The translations under genes and the position numbers were made by a program. From Trichoplax sp. H2 (Eukaryota; Placozoa; Uniplacotomia; Trichoplacea), in assembly GCA_003344405.1 (NCBI GenBank), contig NOWV01000021.1, positions 124,001-188,000 of the forward strand: a stretch of 64,000 nucleotides of DNA. The letters are read 5' to 3'. A model generated the notes under the pieces. That model had not been told where the DNA came from and searched no databases. It worked only from the letters and a program-made list of their open reading frames with translations. Shown one piece after another: positions 50,901-63,500 of the stretch. Positions within the stretch are counted from its first letter, which is position 1. Every line of letters starts with the position of its first letter.

Positions 50901-53594
50901 AGATTTTATTAACACAGGACGCCGACCATTGCTGGTGGTATCTATGCCGTTTCTAAGCAATGGTTCAACGACTTAGGAGAATATGATATGGGACAAAAGA
51001 TCTGGGGTGGAGAAAATTTAGGTCCATTTGCTACGCTAACAATCAATATTGCATATTGAAACTATAGCTTCTGTGAATTGAAACTGTTTTCTACGAATGC
51101 TAACAGTGATTGAAATAATTTTATTTCTCCATAACATTAGAGTTGTCATTTCGGGCGTGGATGTGCGGTGGATTTATGAAAATAATACCTTGTTCTAGAG
51201 TTGGACATGTCTTTCGGCTTCAGCACCCTTATATCTTTCCTGAAGGTGCGGGTAGAACATACTACAGGTATAATATTATAAATGTAGTTCTACTACTGAA
51301 TTAGTTAATTCGTAAGATAACCTATTTCAACAACGTAAATATATTTCGGAGTGTCTTATAAGAGTGAAATTACTGATTTATATTTCAACTTGCTTAACAT
51401 CTTAATAGAAATTTGCGACGTGTTGTTGAAGTTTGGTTAGATGAATATAAGGTTTATTTTTACCAAATACGAAAAATTATTAAGAGTATAGACTACGGAA
51501 AGTAAGTCGCTTACTGAATGGAAACACGTTTATGCTACAAATTTTGTTCACATACGGGGGCCTATTTTACACTGATTTTGCTTAATAACCTATAAAATAT
51601 AGCGTTAAATCAAGGAAACAGCTACGAAAGAGGCTTCATTGCCAAACTTTTAAGTGGTACTTAGACAATGTGTATCCTGAACTTCAGTAAGTAAAGAATT
51701 TATCTTGGTTATTATCATATTTTTACTGGTAATTGCATTACACTGATAAATTACTTCAATGGATTCAGCTACGGAATATTAATCTTATAACCTCTATTTT
51801 AGTGTCCCAACTCCTTATAAAGCAGTATATGGTCATTTTAAGCAGGGAAGATTGTGCTTAGTAACAGGCATAGAGAGAACTATTGTAGCCCTTCTTCAAG
51901 TCAAGCCATGCAGTAACGTTACAAACACTCATGTTAGTATTTATTTTAGTTATGAAATAATTTAATTACTATCGATTTTTCCCAACTGTGCTAGTATATC
52001 GCATTAATAACTAATGTATAAAATTTAAATTCTATGCAGCTTTTTAATATGACCGATCACGGAAATTCAAAACTTGTAGAAAATTAGAAGTTTAATAGAT
52101 CCTTATACAAAAAAGATAGATGCTTAGTTCTACTGTAGTCGAATATAACTAATAAGCACTTCCAGAAAGAACTACTGTGATAATCTAAGTTGCCAGCTAG
52201 TATACTTTTCGTAGCATTTGTAGCTATAATCACCATACAATATTGTACATTAATTTACGCATACTCAGATTATTATTAGTAACAATTTCTTAAAGCCGAG
52301 TATTATTAATTCAATATGGAAACGACTACAGCATTTACGTAGAAATTATTTCTACTAGCAAGAGTATGATGAACTAAGTATCCTAATATATGGATTACAG
52401 TTCTATTTTTCACCTCTAACCTTAATAGTACTCGATACCTTACTGTATATAGTCATCTATACTCTACCATAGAATCTTCTTCAACAGCCTATGGTTATAA
52501 CTACTAAATATGTCTTAAGATATAGAAAGTCATGCTAACGTACATCATACTAAGCATAGATAATAGTCTATAATCTAATAATAAGATACTCTATGCCCTT
52601 TTATAGCATATTGCTGTTGAAAATCGTTATATTCACTAAAATTTACGAAATCACCTAGGATATTTTTAATAGGAGAAGATAGCATAATTTTTCTTAAAAT
52701 TCAAGTGTTGTAGCAAATTTCTAACGATTCTAACGATTTTCTGTATGATTTTACATTTGGACATTGAAATTTATAAATATTACCAATTTTAGGTTATAAC
52801 TGATCTTATCCATACGTACAGTATGAAATTCCTACTATAGATATAAATTTGAAAGTTCATTTTGATACTTTGCTTTAATTTCGATTCATGAGTTGCTTAG
52901 AGGATAGAATTTAAGTCGTAATATTTATTATTCAAAGAAAACTTAATTTAATTTTTTAGACGCTAATAAATTTTACTAAAAAACTAAATACCATTACATA
53001 CGCTACATAACATTTGAATATTTTTCTGTTGTGGCTATTTTCAATATCTAGAAGTGGGCTATCGTTAGCGCAAAGCTTATTCGTCTATATGACTTTTGCA
53101 TAACATTAGACAATTATCGCGCAACAAAAGCACAAGCCGTTAATTTACAAAGTTGCCGTAATGATGATCCTCGCCAGGTTAATATACTGTATACTTATAA
53201 TTTCATACTGATAGTATAAAGTTAAACCTGATCTTTGCGTCAGAACGAGAATTCAACATCATACTTTCATTATGACTGTTTCTATAACCTCAGAGTTCAG
53301 TTTATGTATTAATGGTGTAATTTGTTTAGAGCGCATGTGATGGTATTACCTAGTTTAAGATTAGGAAGCCAGATTTACACATAAATGGAGTACTTTGATA
53401 TTGATATGTATCCAGATATATAATAAACTTATATTTAACAGGAATGGGAATATTCTGATACTGGACACTTAAGACATCGAATGACTAACATGTGTTTGGA
53501 AGGAAGAATGCAATCACATGAGCTGGAAACTTTGAAGACAGCACAATGTTCAGATACTACATCTCAACGTTGGCAATTTATTAAATCTTTATAG
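47990..53594 (+). CDS. Polypeptide N-acetylgalactosaminyltransferase (GALNT2/14/16-like paralogue)
   Basis: Second O-glycosylation initiator, 15 exons, 542 codons. Exons: 47990-48112, 48483-48652, 48863-48961, 49232-49299, 49393-49449, 50331-50452, 50532-50619, 50745-50829, 50918-51021, 51141-51267, 51409-51501, 51603-51686, 51803-51932, 53052-53177, 53442-53594 (TAG). Signal anchor at about residues 15-35 ([20 protein letters not shown]); the stem is much shorter than in the - strand paralogue. Motifs: [19 protein letters not shown] (Cys kept), [27 protein letters not shown], catalytic DSH at 194-196 (FLDSHCEVN), [56 protein letters not shown]-terminal ricin-type domain follows ([24 protein letters not shown]). 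Catalytic exons of 68, 122, 88, 104, 127, 93 and 84 nt match the - strand gene one for one, so the two are duplicates. The donor after GGENL (GTCCAT, 51022) is weak. Confidence 0.95.
52051..52592 (+). repeat. Dispersed ~540-bp repeat, copy B (intron 13 of second GALNT)
   Basis: Homologous to 11931-12470 in the same orientation and over the same length, about 40 kb away. Alignment begins at CGATCACG and ends near TAATAGTCTA.AATC. It sits in the largest intron of this gene (51933-53051). The - strand GALNT has no copy that I could find. Confidence 0.8.
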
Positions 53595-56500
53595 ATGTGA
53601 TATAGTACCAAAGATTAGATAGAAAAATTATGATTTCATTGGAAAAAGCATAATTAGTGAAGATTCATAGTACCCTCACAGAAATGACGAAATTTTATAT
53701 AAATTGAGCGGACACTATTAATATCGGGTTTCTTAAATGATAATTATAATTAGTGATGACATAGCAGCGTAATTTATTTTAATCATTAAAAAGTATGTTT
53801 AATTTAAAATCTGTATAGAGTAATATTCGGACTAAAGATTGTTGATAACAACGACTAACGTATTTTGGGCAGTTAATTTTCATGTAATCTGATAGGAACC
53901 CCAAAAAGTTACTCTTATATCAGATTCAAAAACGTGTAGATGATGTAAATTGAATACATTTTTAAGCAGCCCTAGCCTAAAGCAATGATTACCATTGCAA
54001 GAGCCATATTTATTCTAACGATAGTTTGTATTCTGATAGTCATAAGCTTGAAATGAAGTTAATAAATACATACGGTAATTGTGTCTCACTATTACTGATT
54101 TAGCGATCGAACCATCGAAAGTTTAATTTTAAGCAAATGTTTAATCATTTAAGAGACTCCATTTATTAGCGCTCTACTAACATATCTCATAACCAGCTTC
54201 TGAATTACCAACCGAATCTAGTGCCACTCAATAGCTGTAATAATAGTAGATTTATAGAATATTATTTACTCGAAAATAATATTGAAATTTTCATCTTGTC
54301 ACGTTGGAGAGTCTTGTACGTATATGATTTTCTACACCTTTCAAAGTTGAGGAATTTCTTCTGCTGCAGAGTAACGATAATCATATCATTTGATATTTCT
54401 TTACTACTAGTCTAAATCATCGCATAATAATAACGGAAATAATTTAATACTTATTCAAATCATTTATCAGGTAGCAAACTAATGATCTCAAATCAAAACA
54501 CTTGCTACTTTAGTGGATAAATGTAGCCAATAAAATTATAAACAATAACCACTTTAATATTAATCTTCTGTATGAACTATACTAGAGTATCATTGAAACA
54601 TGGGTACTTTCGAGTATCGCCTGAATTTATCTAAAGCTTGTCATACCTCAGTTTTATTGATCTAAGGGTTCCGTTTATTTATTTATGAAAGCTTTATAAG
54701 CCTTCGAAAGTATTTGGCGATAAATCTCTTACTTTGCTCGTTGAGTTGGGCAATCTGTAAGAAGCATGTTGTGAAGTCTATGTGTGCATATTATATCTGT
54801 CACATTGCCCGGTGACTTGGGCAATCTATAGGATGCTCGGGTAATCTATGAGAACGTGTGGATATGATGCTTCTCTCTCATATTGCCCGGCTAGTTGGGC
54901 ATTCTACAGGTTGACTGGGCTATGTATCTGATACAGGCCATGTATGCTAAACGGGCAATGTAGAAAATACAAAAGACGTCTAATGCCAAAACTACTCTAA
55001 CCTATCCTGACTGAAACTAATAAACCGTGATATATCTGATACCATGGATATCTGCATCTTCTCTTACATCCGAAATGTTTTCGTACTTTGGCATACTTTG
55101 CCCGTTAGTTCGGTCATCGTACAGATCGCCCTCGTCATCACGGTCAGCGTAGCGTATACGATATCTTAGTAACATAGTTAGACCGTAACAGATTGCCCAT
55201 CCGTGTATTATGAATTTATCGTACGCGCAGATAAATATTATAAATTATTTTTATTATCTTAATTACTTCTTGGTATTGGAAATTATTGATAACATAGACA
55301 GAAAGTAACGTACCTTAATTACTGGTGCAACAAACTACGTATACTTCACTCATATTAATAGTTATAAAATTGAATTGCATATTCACTAAATATATTTTTT
55401 TAAACATTAGTCTTTAACAGCTCAAATTATGCTTTTATAATCTGTTAAGTAACGAAAATACATATCGCTTTCTTTCTTAATATTAATGGTTAATGACTGA
55501 ATTTTCTTCTAGACAATGTATGAAACTAAAGTTATCTCGTCGAATCATTGATCCGAGACATGTGTATAGTTTTAGTGGCCATACTTGTATTAAATCTAGT
55601 TTCATTTGGTGTATTCAAGTTCTTAATGCCTTTAAAATGCATAAATTAATTCTTTTAGAATGATATAGATTGCTTATCATTTACTTTATAAACTATTCAA
55701 AATAAGTTTTCATGATATTTAGATGCAAAAAAAAACATGTTAAGACGGCAAATGATACTAGAATCACAGACTATTGAAGATTAATAAACATGTTCTATAG
55801 CTGAATATGACCGCTTCGGGAATTTTAACTATTAACAGTTTAATAAAGGTACCACCAATTCATCCTATTTATTATAGATTACTTTAATTGTTACCATAGA
55901 AACTGTTTAAAGAAAAATTACTATAATATCTAATTAGGCGTATTAAAAGGAGATATAAATGAAACCAGAATTATGAGATTTCCTTATATTTGTGACGGAG
56001 TGTATGCATAGGGGGGTTTCAGTAAGATTATAAATACGCATGATCCGTTAAAACAGTCTTAATCTTACCCTATCAAGCAGGATACAGAATACTTTGATTT
56101 ATAATACAACAATTTTAGTATTATAAAATGATTTTTGTGTTATCAAGATCGATAAAGGCCATATTAAATGACAGAAATTGAAGCTTAATTAATCCCATTC
56201 ATTAAAATACCAAAAGACTTATTTTGTATGAGTTTACAGCCAGCTCTCGAAACTCTATCCTAATCAATTAATCCAATCCTTGATCGTTTTAAAAAATACA
56301 GTAATCATAAATTATTCATGAAAATCACAAGGATTACGCTAGTTATGATATAACTAAGCACATTAACTTCAACCAGAAAGACAATAAGCTATCTCAAGTT
56401 TACTTTACTATTGTGATTAACAGTATTATTGTCAAGATTACTCAATCAGCCTTATGCTTAAGCTAAGAAAACAGTCATTTTACTCATTATCATGCTAATA

Positions 56501-57538
56501 TAACTATGATCTATTCTACCACCTACGGTCTCTATTCTGAACAGAAATGATGACGCCTTCGCTATTCTAAAAATATTCTTCAAACTGATCGATTCACAAC
56601 CATGACCTTTATTTTCTTCATATGCTAAGCAATAGGACATCTGTTGATTCAGTAAAGGAGCGGTTACTAACTTTTTGTCCTGTCTGGGCTGAGTAACCAA
56701 GTCACCTTACAGAGATAATAATTGATTTCAGTTAATTAGTCTCAAAATTATTTAATATCTTATAAAACTTCACAAGAGCAAGTGTAACTGATATATCATT
56801 TATATCTTAAAAAGTTTCTAGGTAACTTTCAATTGATAACGTCATTTATATTTCACGTACAGAGTTTTTCTTCGGGAAATATCGCTACATTCGCTAGTAC
56901 TTCATTGGATTGCTATAACTCGATTTCAATTAGTTTAACTACTGTCAGTGATCTGCGTTCATTATTCATTATTTAGTACTTTACTCCTAGGATTTTAACG
57001 ATTTTCCTATATTTTTCTCTGTTATTTAATCAATCATTGCGATTATTTTCGATTTAGTATCTATTGAAAGATTTATAAATTCTAAAACTGACCACCAAGA
57101 CGAAAAATATCAAGAACGATAGAAACTTGCTTTTAAAAAGTAAATTGATTATTTGCCTCTCGTTAAACATCGAAATAAAATTAAAGATTATTGCGAAGGA
57201 CACTGATCGCTATCAAAATTCAAACAACTTTAGTAGAATGCTCCAGTAGTAAAAACTGCTTTGGAAATGTCGCCGGTATGATTTCATTTAATTTTGTAAG
57301 TTTAGCTTGTTACATATAAACTCATCTTATAGAAAATTTCTTAAACTTGATTAAAACTGTCCTTAATTATAAATAATTCCTTATTTTTGTTCAAAATTAT
57401 ACTACTATTAAAATTAGGATTTATCGCTATTTATGTGATTGGAGAAGGCAGTAACACGATGCTAAGATATCTAATAGTGATTGGCCTGTAATTCTTTTCG
57501 AGACACTTACATTTATTATTGACTGATAGTTATCAATC
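53595..57538. other. Intergenic region before the usherin/cadherin gene
   Basis: About 3.9 kb, AT-rich, no convincing exon. The 80-codon minus-strand open frame at 56458-56700 and the 64-codon frame at 54221-54415 have no recognisable motif. The notable content is the degenerate hairpin repeat at 54733-55124. Confidence 0.6.
54733..55124. repeat. Degenerate repeats carrying TTGCCC...GGGCAA hairpins
   Basis: ATTGCCCGGTGACTTGGGCA (54804) is a near-perfect inverted repeat. Variants occur at 54733 (TTTGCTCGTTGAGTTGGGCA), 54882 (ATTGCCCGGCTAGTTGGGCA) and 55097 (TTTGCCCGTTAGTTCGGTCA), each followed by ATC/TTC-TA(C)AGG. Spacing of the first three is about 70-80 bases, which suggests an old tandem array. 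Confidence 0.7.
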
Positions 57539-60500
57539 ATGTTGAGAACATTAAAGGTATCTCGATCAATCCGAATTCTCTCCATTCTCACGGTCCTAAT
57601 AATTTTAAATCAGGTAAGAAATAATCAACTAATGTACAAACCAAGAGGCAGTTTTATTGCGATTTCATAAAGACTATTCAGATATTTCTTCAATACTATA
57701 TATTCAAATCGACTAAATTCAAATCCACTCTCTTTCTGCTTAATATGATTACGTTTACCATATTTTTCTTTCAGATCTATTTTATAAGAATTAGTAGTGT
57801 AGAAGCAAACGATATTAATTATGCCCAAGGCACATATGTAATATCAACTTCGACCTGCGGTAGTCCTCCAACTGAGTTTTGTTCCCCGGATGGTCAATGT
57901 TCCAATATTTGTAACGAAACATGTCCACAAACTTCGAAATTAACATTATTAACAACGGCAGCCACGGCGGCTTCGGCGGTAAGGAATAATGAAAATCTCT
58001 TTACTTAGCATTAAAAAATTAAGTAATATAAAGGAAGTCTATAAGTTATCATTTTACGAGTATTCGTCCCATGATCGATTTTAAAAGATACTTTTACCTG
58101 TACTACTCGTGCAGGTACCAACATCGTCTTCTGCTCCTGGTAGCTATACATCATCTTATAATTTTGACGGATCAACATATTATACAGTACAACAAAAAGA
58201 TGAGCCGACAACATTGCAAGTTCAAGGTGGCTTCTCTATAACAATTTGGACCAAACCACAGACAAGTAGTGTTGGGTAAGTTGAAGTAGATTATACACTT
58301 ACTTCTCTAATAATACGGGTAGTAAAGTCTAGTATACCAATCCTCTAGTATCTAATTATTGATGACAAACATCCGAATTTAAAGGTAAAAGACTTTCTTA
58401 GAAAAATTAATATACTGTACGGTAGTAATAGCGATAAGATCTCCTAGACTATAAGAATCAAAGGGGTTTCTGCAACTACGTTAGCCGAAACTAAATCTCT
58501 TAAGAATACGCTACAATAGCTCTAATCATTATTTCAAATACAATTTCATCATATCTCAATTGATAATGAGTTTAAATCCATCATAATCCATAAATTTAAT
58601 TATCATGGCTTGTATGCGATATTATGATGTTTATAGTCATAATACTGCGAAATTCAAGTTTATGTCGCTAACACCATGATTCTCCTAATTATACTGTATA
58701 CTCACGCTATTTTGCAATAAAGATAGTGTAGCTAATATTGATTATTCCATTTGCTTTTCGATAGACGATTTTTTATGAAAGAAGCTCAAGGCACTTCCAA
58801 TGGTATTTACATGTCGTTAGTTACCAATACAACTGGTCCTAATAAACATTTATCCTATTGGTATCAAGACGACAACAATCAACTCAGTTCCGTTACTTTT
58901 TCTAATATTGCTCTCGATGATAACTTGTGGCATCTAGTAACAATTATTATATATAATGAAGGCGGATTTGATATTTTTACCCAGCAGTATTCTAAACCGT
59001 CGATATCGCTTTATATTGATAAGACGCTGAGATATGCTAATTCTCGCTATGGGGGCTAAGCCGAAATATGGATTGGGAACTTTTACTATCGGTAAAGGCG
59101 TCCAAACTGGCGATAATTATAAAGGTATCAATATACTTATAGATTAATAGTTCGTGGTTGATTATCAGAGCGTGGACGGTCTTGTTCCATTATCAATAAA
59201 ATATGAAATTTATGCTACCAGTTAAAAGCGGTGAAAACTACAGCTTTTATTCGTTTTTGTATCCAGTTATCGAAGTTCTATATTCAGTGATTCAACCTTA
59301 ATTATTTAAAAATAGTTTTGGGTTATATATGGCGTCAGACTTTTAGGATCAATTCAGTAATTAAGATCAACATTATAGTATTTAGGGCCTAATATTCCAC
59401 AACGCCTAAGTTTTAGTAGTTTGTAGCCAGTTTTAAATTCAAAGATGCTCAGCTTTGTGCTATAATTTAACAGATAGATAAAGAAATGATGCCATAACAT
59501 AACTAGATTGATGTTACTTATTGTGTCATATTTTAATACAGTAGATAAATTTCAGAGTTAAATTTTAATAATTTGCGGCAACGTTATTTAAATAATATTA
59601 CCGGCTATGATTGGAGAGGATATTGAAGACATTCTGCGAAAATTAAGTATTCACTACAGTATGTAAAATAAATTAATCAAAATAGCAGTTATCAGTTAAA
59701 CACGATCTTACGAGAATAAATTCGATTACTTCGTGATTGAAATGAAGATAGCTTCGCGGTATATTCTAGATTATGCGTAGCAGTGAACTTTCTAATACAT
59801 ATTTTTATGAATGAATTGCAAAAAGTAGTTAAAAAATACTTCAGTAATAATCAACTAATTTTTAAAAGTTACATTTTAAAGTACATCAATTTATTAAGCC
59901 GATAGCAATTTTACTAATGTCATTCATATTGTTTACATATATAACGTCAATCCAGAACTCTATTCTTACTATAGCTACTACAACTCGTACTATAACAAAT
60001 AATCAAGACTGATAGAATCTAATGATAATATATTAGTCTTATAAGTGCTCCGAAATTTCATTCTCATAATTGCTACAGCAAATCCAAATTTGTTGTAATA
60101 AGTAATTAAGATTAATAACACAGATTTGAGGATATAGGTTCTATAAAAACAGTTAGAAATGAATTCATAATGGTTATATAGTTAAACAATATCAGAAGCT
60201 TCAATTGTCATTGTAATATCTAATTAGATCTTTATACTTTGTTACTTACGATAAATTGTCAAAATAAGTATACATTCTATCTTGTTTACTAGGTCTTATG
60301 GCTTCTCTACAGTTTTATAACATCCAGCTACAATCGAATCAAATTAACAATTTAGCTAGTGGTTTATCTTCCATTTATGCATCCAAAGTATATCCATATC
60401 CTCGATGTTTGTGTAAAGCTAACTCTCAGTTAGTACCAGACGCGTACATTATTTCAAGATGTCTGAACGCAAGCACTGGAAATTATTTCGATAGGTAATA

Positions 60501-63500
60501 AATTGTAACTAATACTATCTACTATCGTAACGCAAATATACCAGCTATACGAATAAATCATTTTGTTTAAAATAAAATCAGTTTAACTAGTTTTGCTAAG
60601 AGACTATAATCTAAGTGCTCTGGCAACTGGATCACCGTAACATAAGATTGAAGATCGAATCCATATCAACTTAACAGTTACAGACGAATAATATTATATT
60701 CCAATACTCTAGATAGATATTATGGTATTACTACGTTTTATAAGCACTACCGATATATCTTTAAATAAAGATATTAAAATTCTTAGTATTTTCTATCTAA
60801 TTCACTTGTAACACGTTAGCGCACGTTTTCCCCATCTGTAGAGCACATAACTGCTATAAATATAGTTGGCAACTGCAATTGTTTGATTTATTCCACTTTC
60901 TGTACGCTCAGTTAGTCATAAAATTTACGCTCAGCATTTAAATTAATTTAATCCCCTTAGAATTAATCCCGATTCGCATCCAGCTGCTTATGCTAATGAT
61001 GGCAATTTGAATACATTTTGGCTTGCCGCTAATGGGACATCAAGTGCAAATCTTACTCTAAACTTATTCAATACTACAACTATAACCTCTTTAACTATTC
61101 ATTCCGTCTACCTACCAACAACCGTCGTCGTTGAGAAACTTTCAGCATCAACTGGCCAATGGCAAATTCTACAACTCTTTGCCGATAATTGCCAATTACG
61201 ATATTCACAAGGAAATAATTCAAAGTTTGTAAACCTTTTAAATTTGCTTGATTTTAAGTATAAATCCATGCAATGGTCTGCCTAAATCCGTTTTATCACT
61301 ATTTACATACAGATTAGAAACAATCAATTCAATAAATTGCATAGAATTCGATGGAATGAATAAGCAGACAGCCAATTTCACCTTTTGGGTATTAAATCAT
61401 GAATAGTAAATGAAAGCGTAAAACCTGATTTGTATCGTACATTGAAATTAAACTTATTCTCTATCCCAATTAGGCAGCAGAAGGAAGACCATTTACCAAC
61501 GATATTCAGTCCATCGCTCAATTGACTAATTTTAGATCTTCGAATAGCACTCGTTTTCAATTTCAATATTCCAATAATCAATCTCAGACGTACTTTGGTA
61601 TTAAAGAAGTCATCGTCAATAGTGGCAATAGCTACGATCCTATTTTCGTTAATAGTACGTTGTATTACCAAATTGAAGAAAATTTGCCAAACAATACTTT
61701 GATTGGGAAAATTATGGCCTATGATCCCGATCATGCTAAAGTTTATTTCACCGCAGTAAAGAATGGTCCAACGGATACAACATTCGGTTATTTTAACATT
61801 GATACCAATGATGGCAACATAACTACCATAAATAATATCGATTATGAAACAATTCCCTCTAATCCTTACATTTTCAACGTTACTGCTCATGATTATGGGA
61901 TAGATAATAGTCGTACTCAAACAAAGCAATTAATTATCACTATTGCCAATGTACCAGAGACACCACAATTTGTCAATATTAATGGAACTCCAACTCAAGG
62001 ATATCAGTTTGAGGTTAATAAAAAAGTTTCTGAAGGAAGCGCAATTGCAGCAGTGCATGCAATTGATCCAGATGGCTCTGGCACAGGTAATTTAATCATA
62101 ACTAAGTTCTAGCAACTTTGCAACTTTACTATGAATGATGCCAATTTTATTGCTACGCTTACATAGACATAAAACTAATTACTTACCTACTCATTACTAT
62201 TATGCTTCTATATTATCATTTTACACCTTAATTACTCCGAGAGTAGCGTGTAAATTTAGTTCTTTTTATTCCGCCACTTGTGCTTATATACTTTCATTAA
62301 TAGCAATATGCCATTATGATAGGCAAATGTTACTAGGAAAAGTTAATTTCGGAACAATGATCTAGATTATCTTATTTTTCATAGTGGTAAATTCCTATGC
62401 TTCCATTTAAGAGTTACAGAAGGATTACATATTAACATATATAGTATATATATCGTTCATATATTTGCAAATTTCACTAGCTATATTTAGAACAATGATC
62501 TAGGCTATAGTAATTCCATAGTAGTAAATTTTTACGCTTCCACTTTAAGAGTAACAGAAGGATTACTTGTTAACATACACATTGTACAAGTAAGCATGCA
62601 TGCAAACTACACTAGCTATATCTAAGGTAATGATCTAGGCTATATTATTTCACATAATAAACTCTTACACATACATATAAAGAATTACGAAACGGTTACA
62701 TGTTGGAATTTAAATAATTATACGCGAACTTCACTAGCTATATTTTGGGCTAGGATCTAGGCTATGCTATTTTACATAGTAAATTCTTACACATTCATGT
62801 TAAGAGTTTCAGAACAATTTCATATAAATAGTATACACTGTTTACCGTACTCATCTAATTTTACCTTGCAATTATAATTACTTATTCTTACAATACTGTG
62901 TATATCAGTTACTACAGATATGAACGTTACTATTATCAAGGAGCTAATATTTAAAATCCCCTATTTAAAATATATATATGCGATTATTGTGAGATATTCT
63001 TGGCATTTATGATTATAAAATTTTATTACATTAATTCTATGTTAATGCTTTCGCTCTTATAATCACAAGGTTGTTGGAGTGTTGTGAGTTATTCTTTCGT
63101 TAATGAACCTCAAGTCTTCCCTTTTTCCATCAATTCTACTACTGGTAGTATTACTACTACCATGCCATTATCAAGTATATCCAACACATTCTATCAAGTC
63201 AATGCTACCGCTCAAGATTGTACAAATTTAACAGATATTGCCTTAGTGAACATTTCTATTGTCAATACCAATGATTATCCACCTGTTTTTAATTCCAGTC
63301 TCTATCGGCAACTCGTTACAAATACTCTTCCCATAGGATCATCTGTTATACAAGTCATGGCTACAGATAAAGACTTAAATCAGTTTGGAAAAGTATCTTA
63401 TTCTATCTTGAATCAGACTAATTTATTTGCTATTCATTCAGCCACTGGTATAATATCCACGGCATCGAGCTTACGATTGATCGTTGAAAATATCACTCTT

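Noticed and set aside
56458-56700. 80-codon minus-strand open frame in the 53.6-57.5 kb spacer
   Set aside because: No recognisable motif, no splice or promoter context, and flanked by pure AT-rich DNA. I considered a retroelement remnant but saw no supporting motif.
61378-61929. 183-codon minus-strand open frame
   Set aside because: It is the antisense shadow of laminin N-terminal/cadherin coding exons 7-8, whose + strand frame is clearly the real one.
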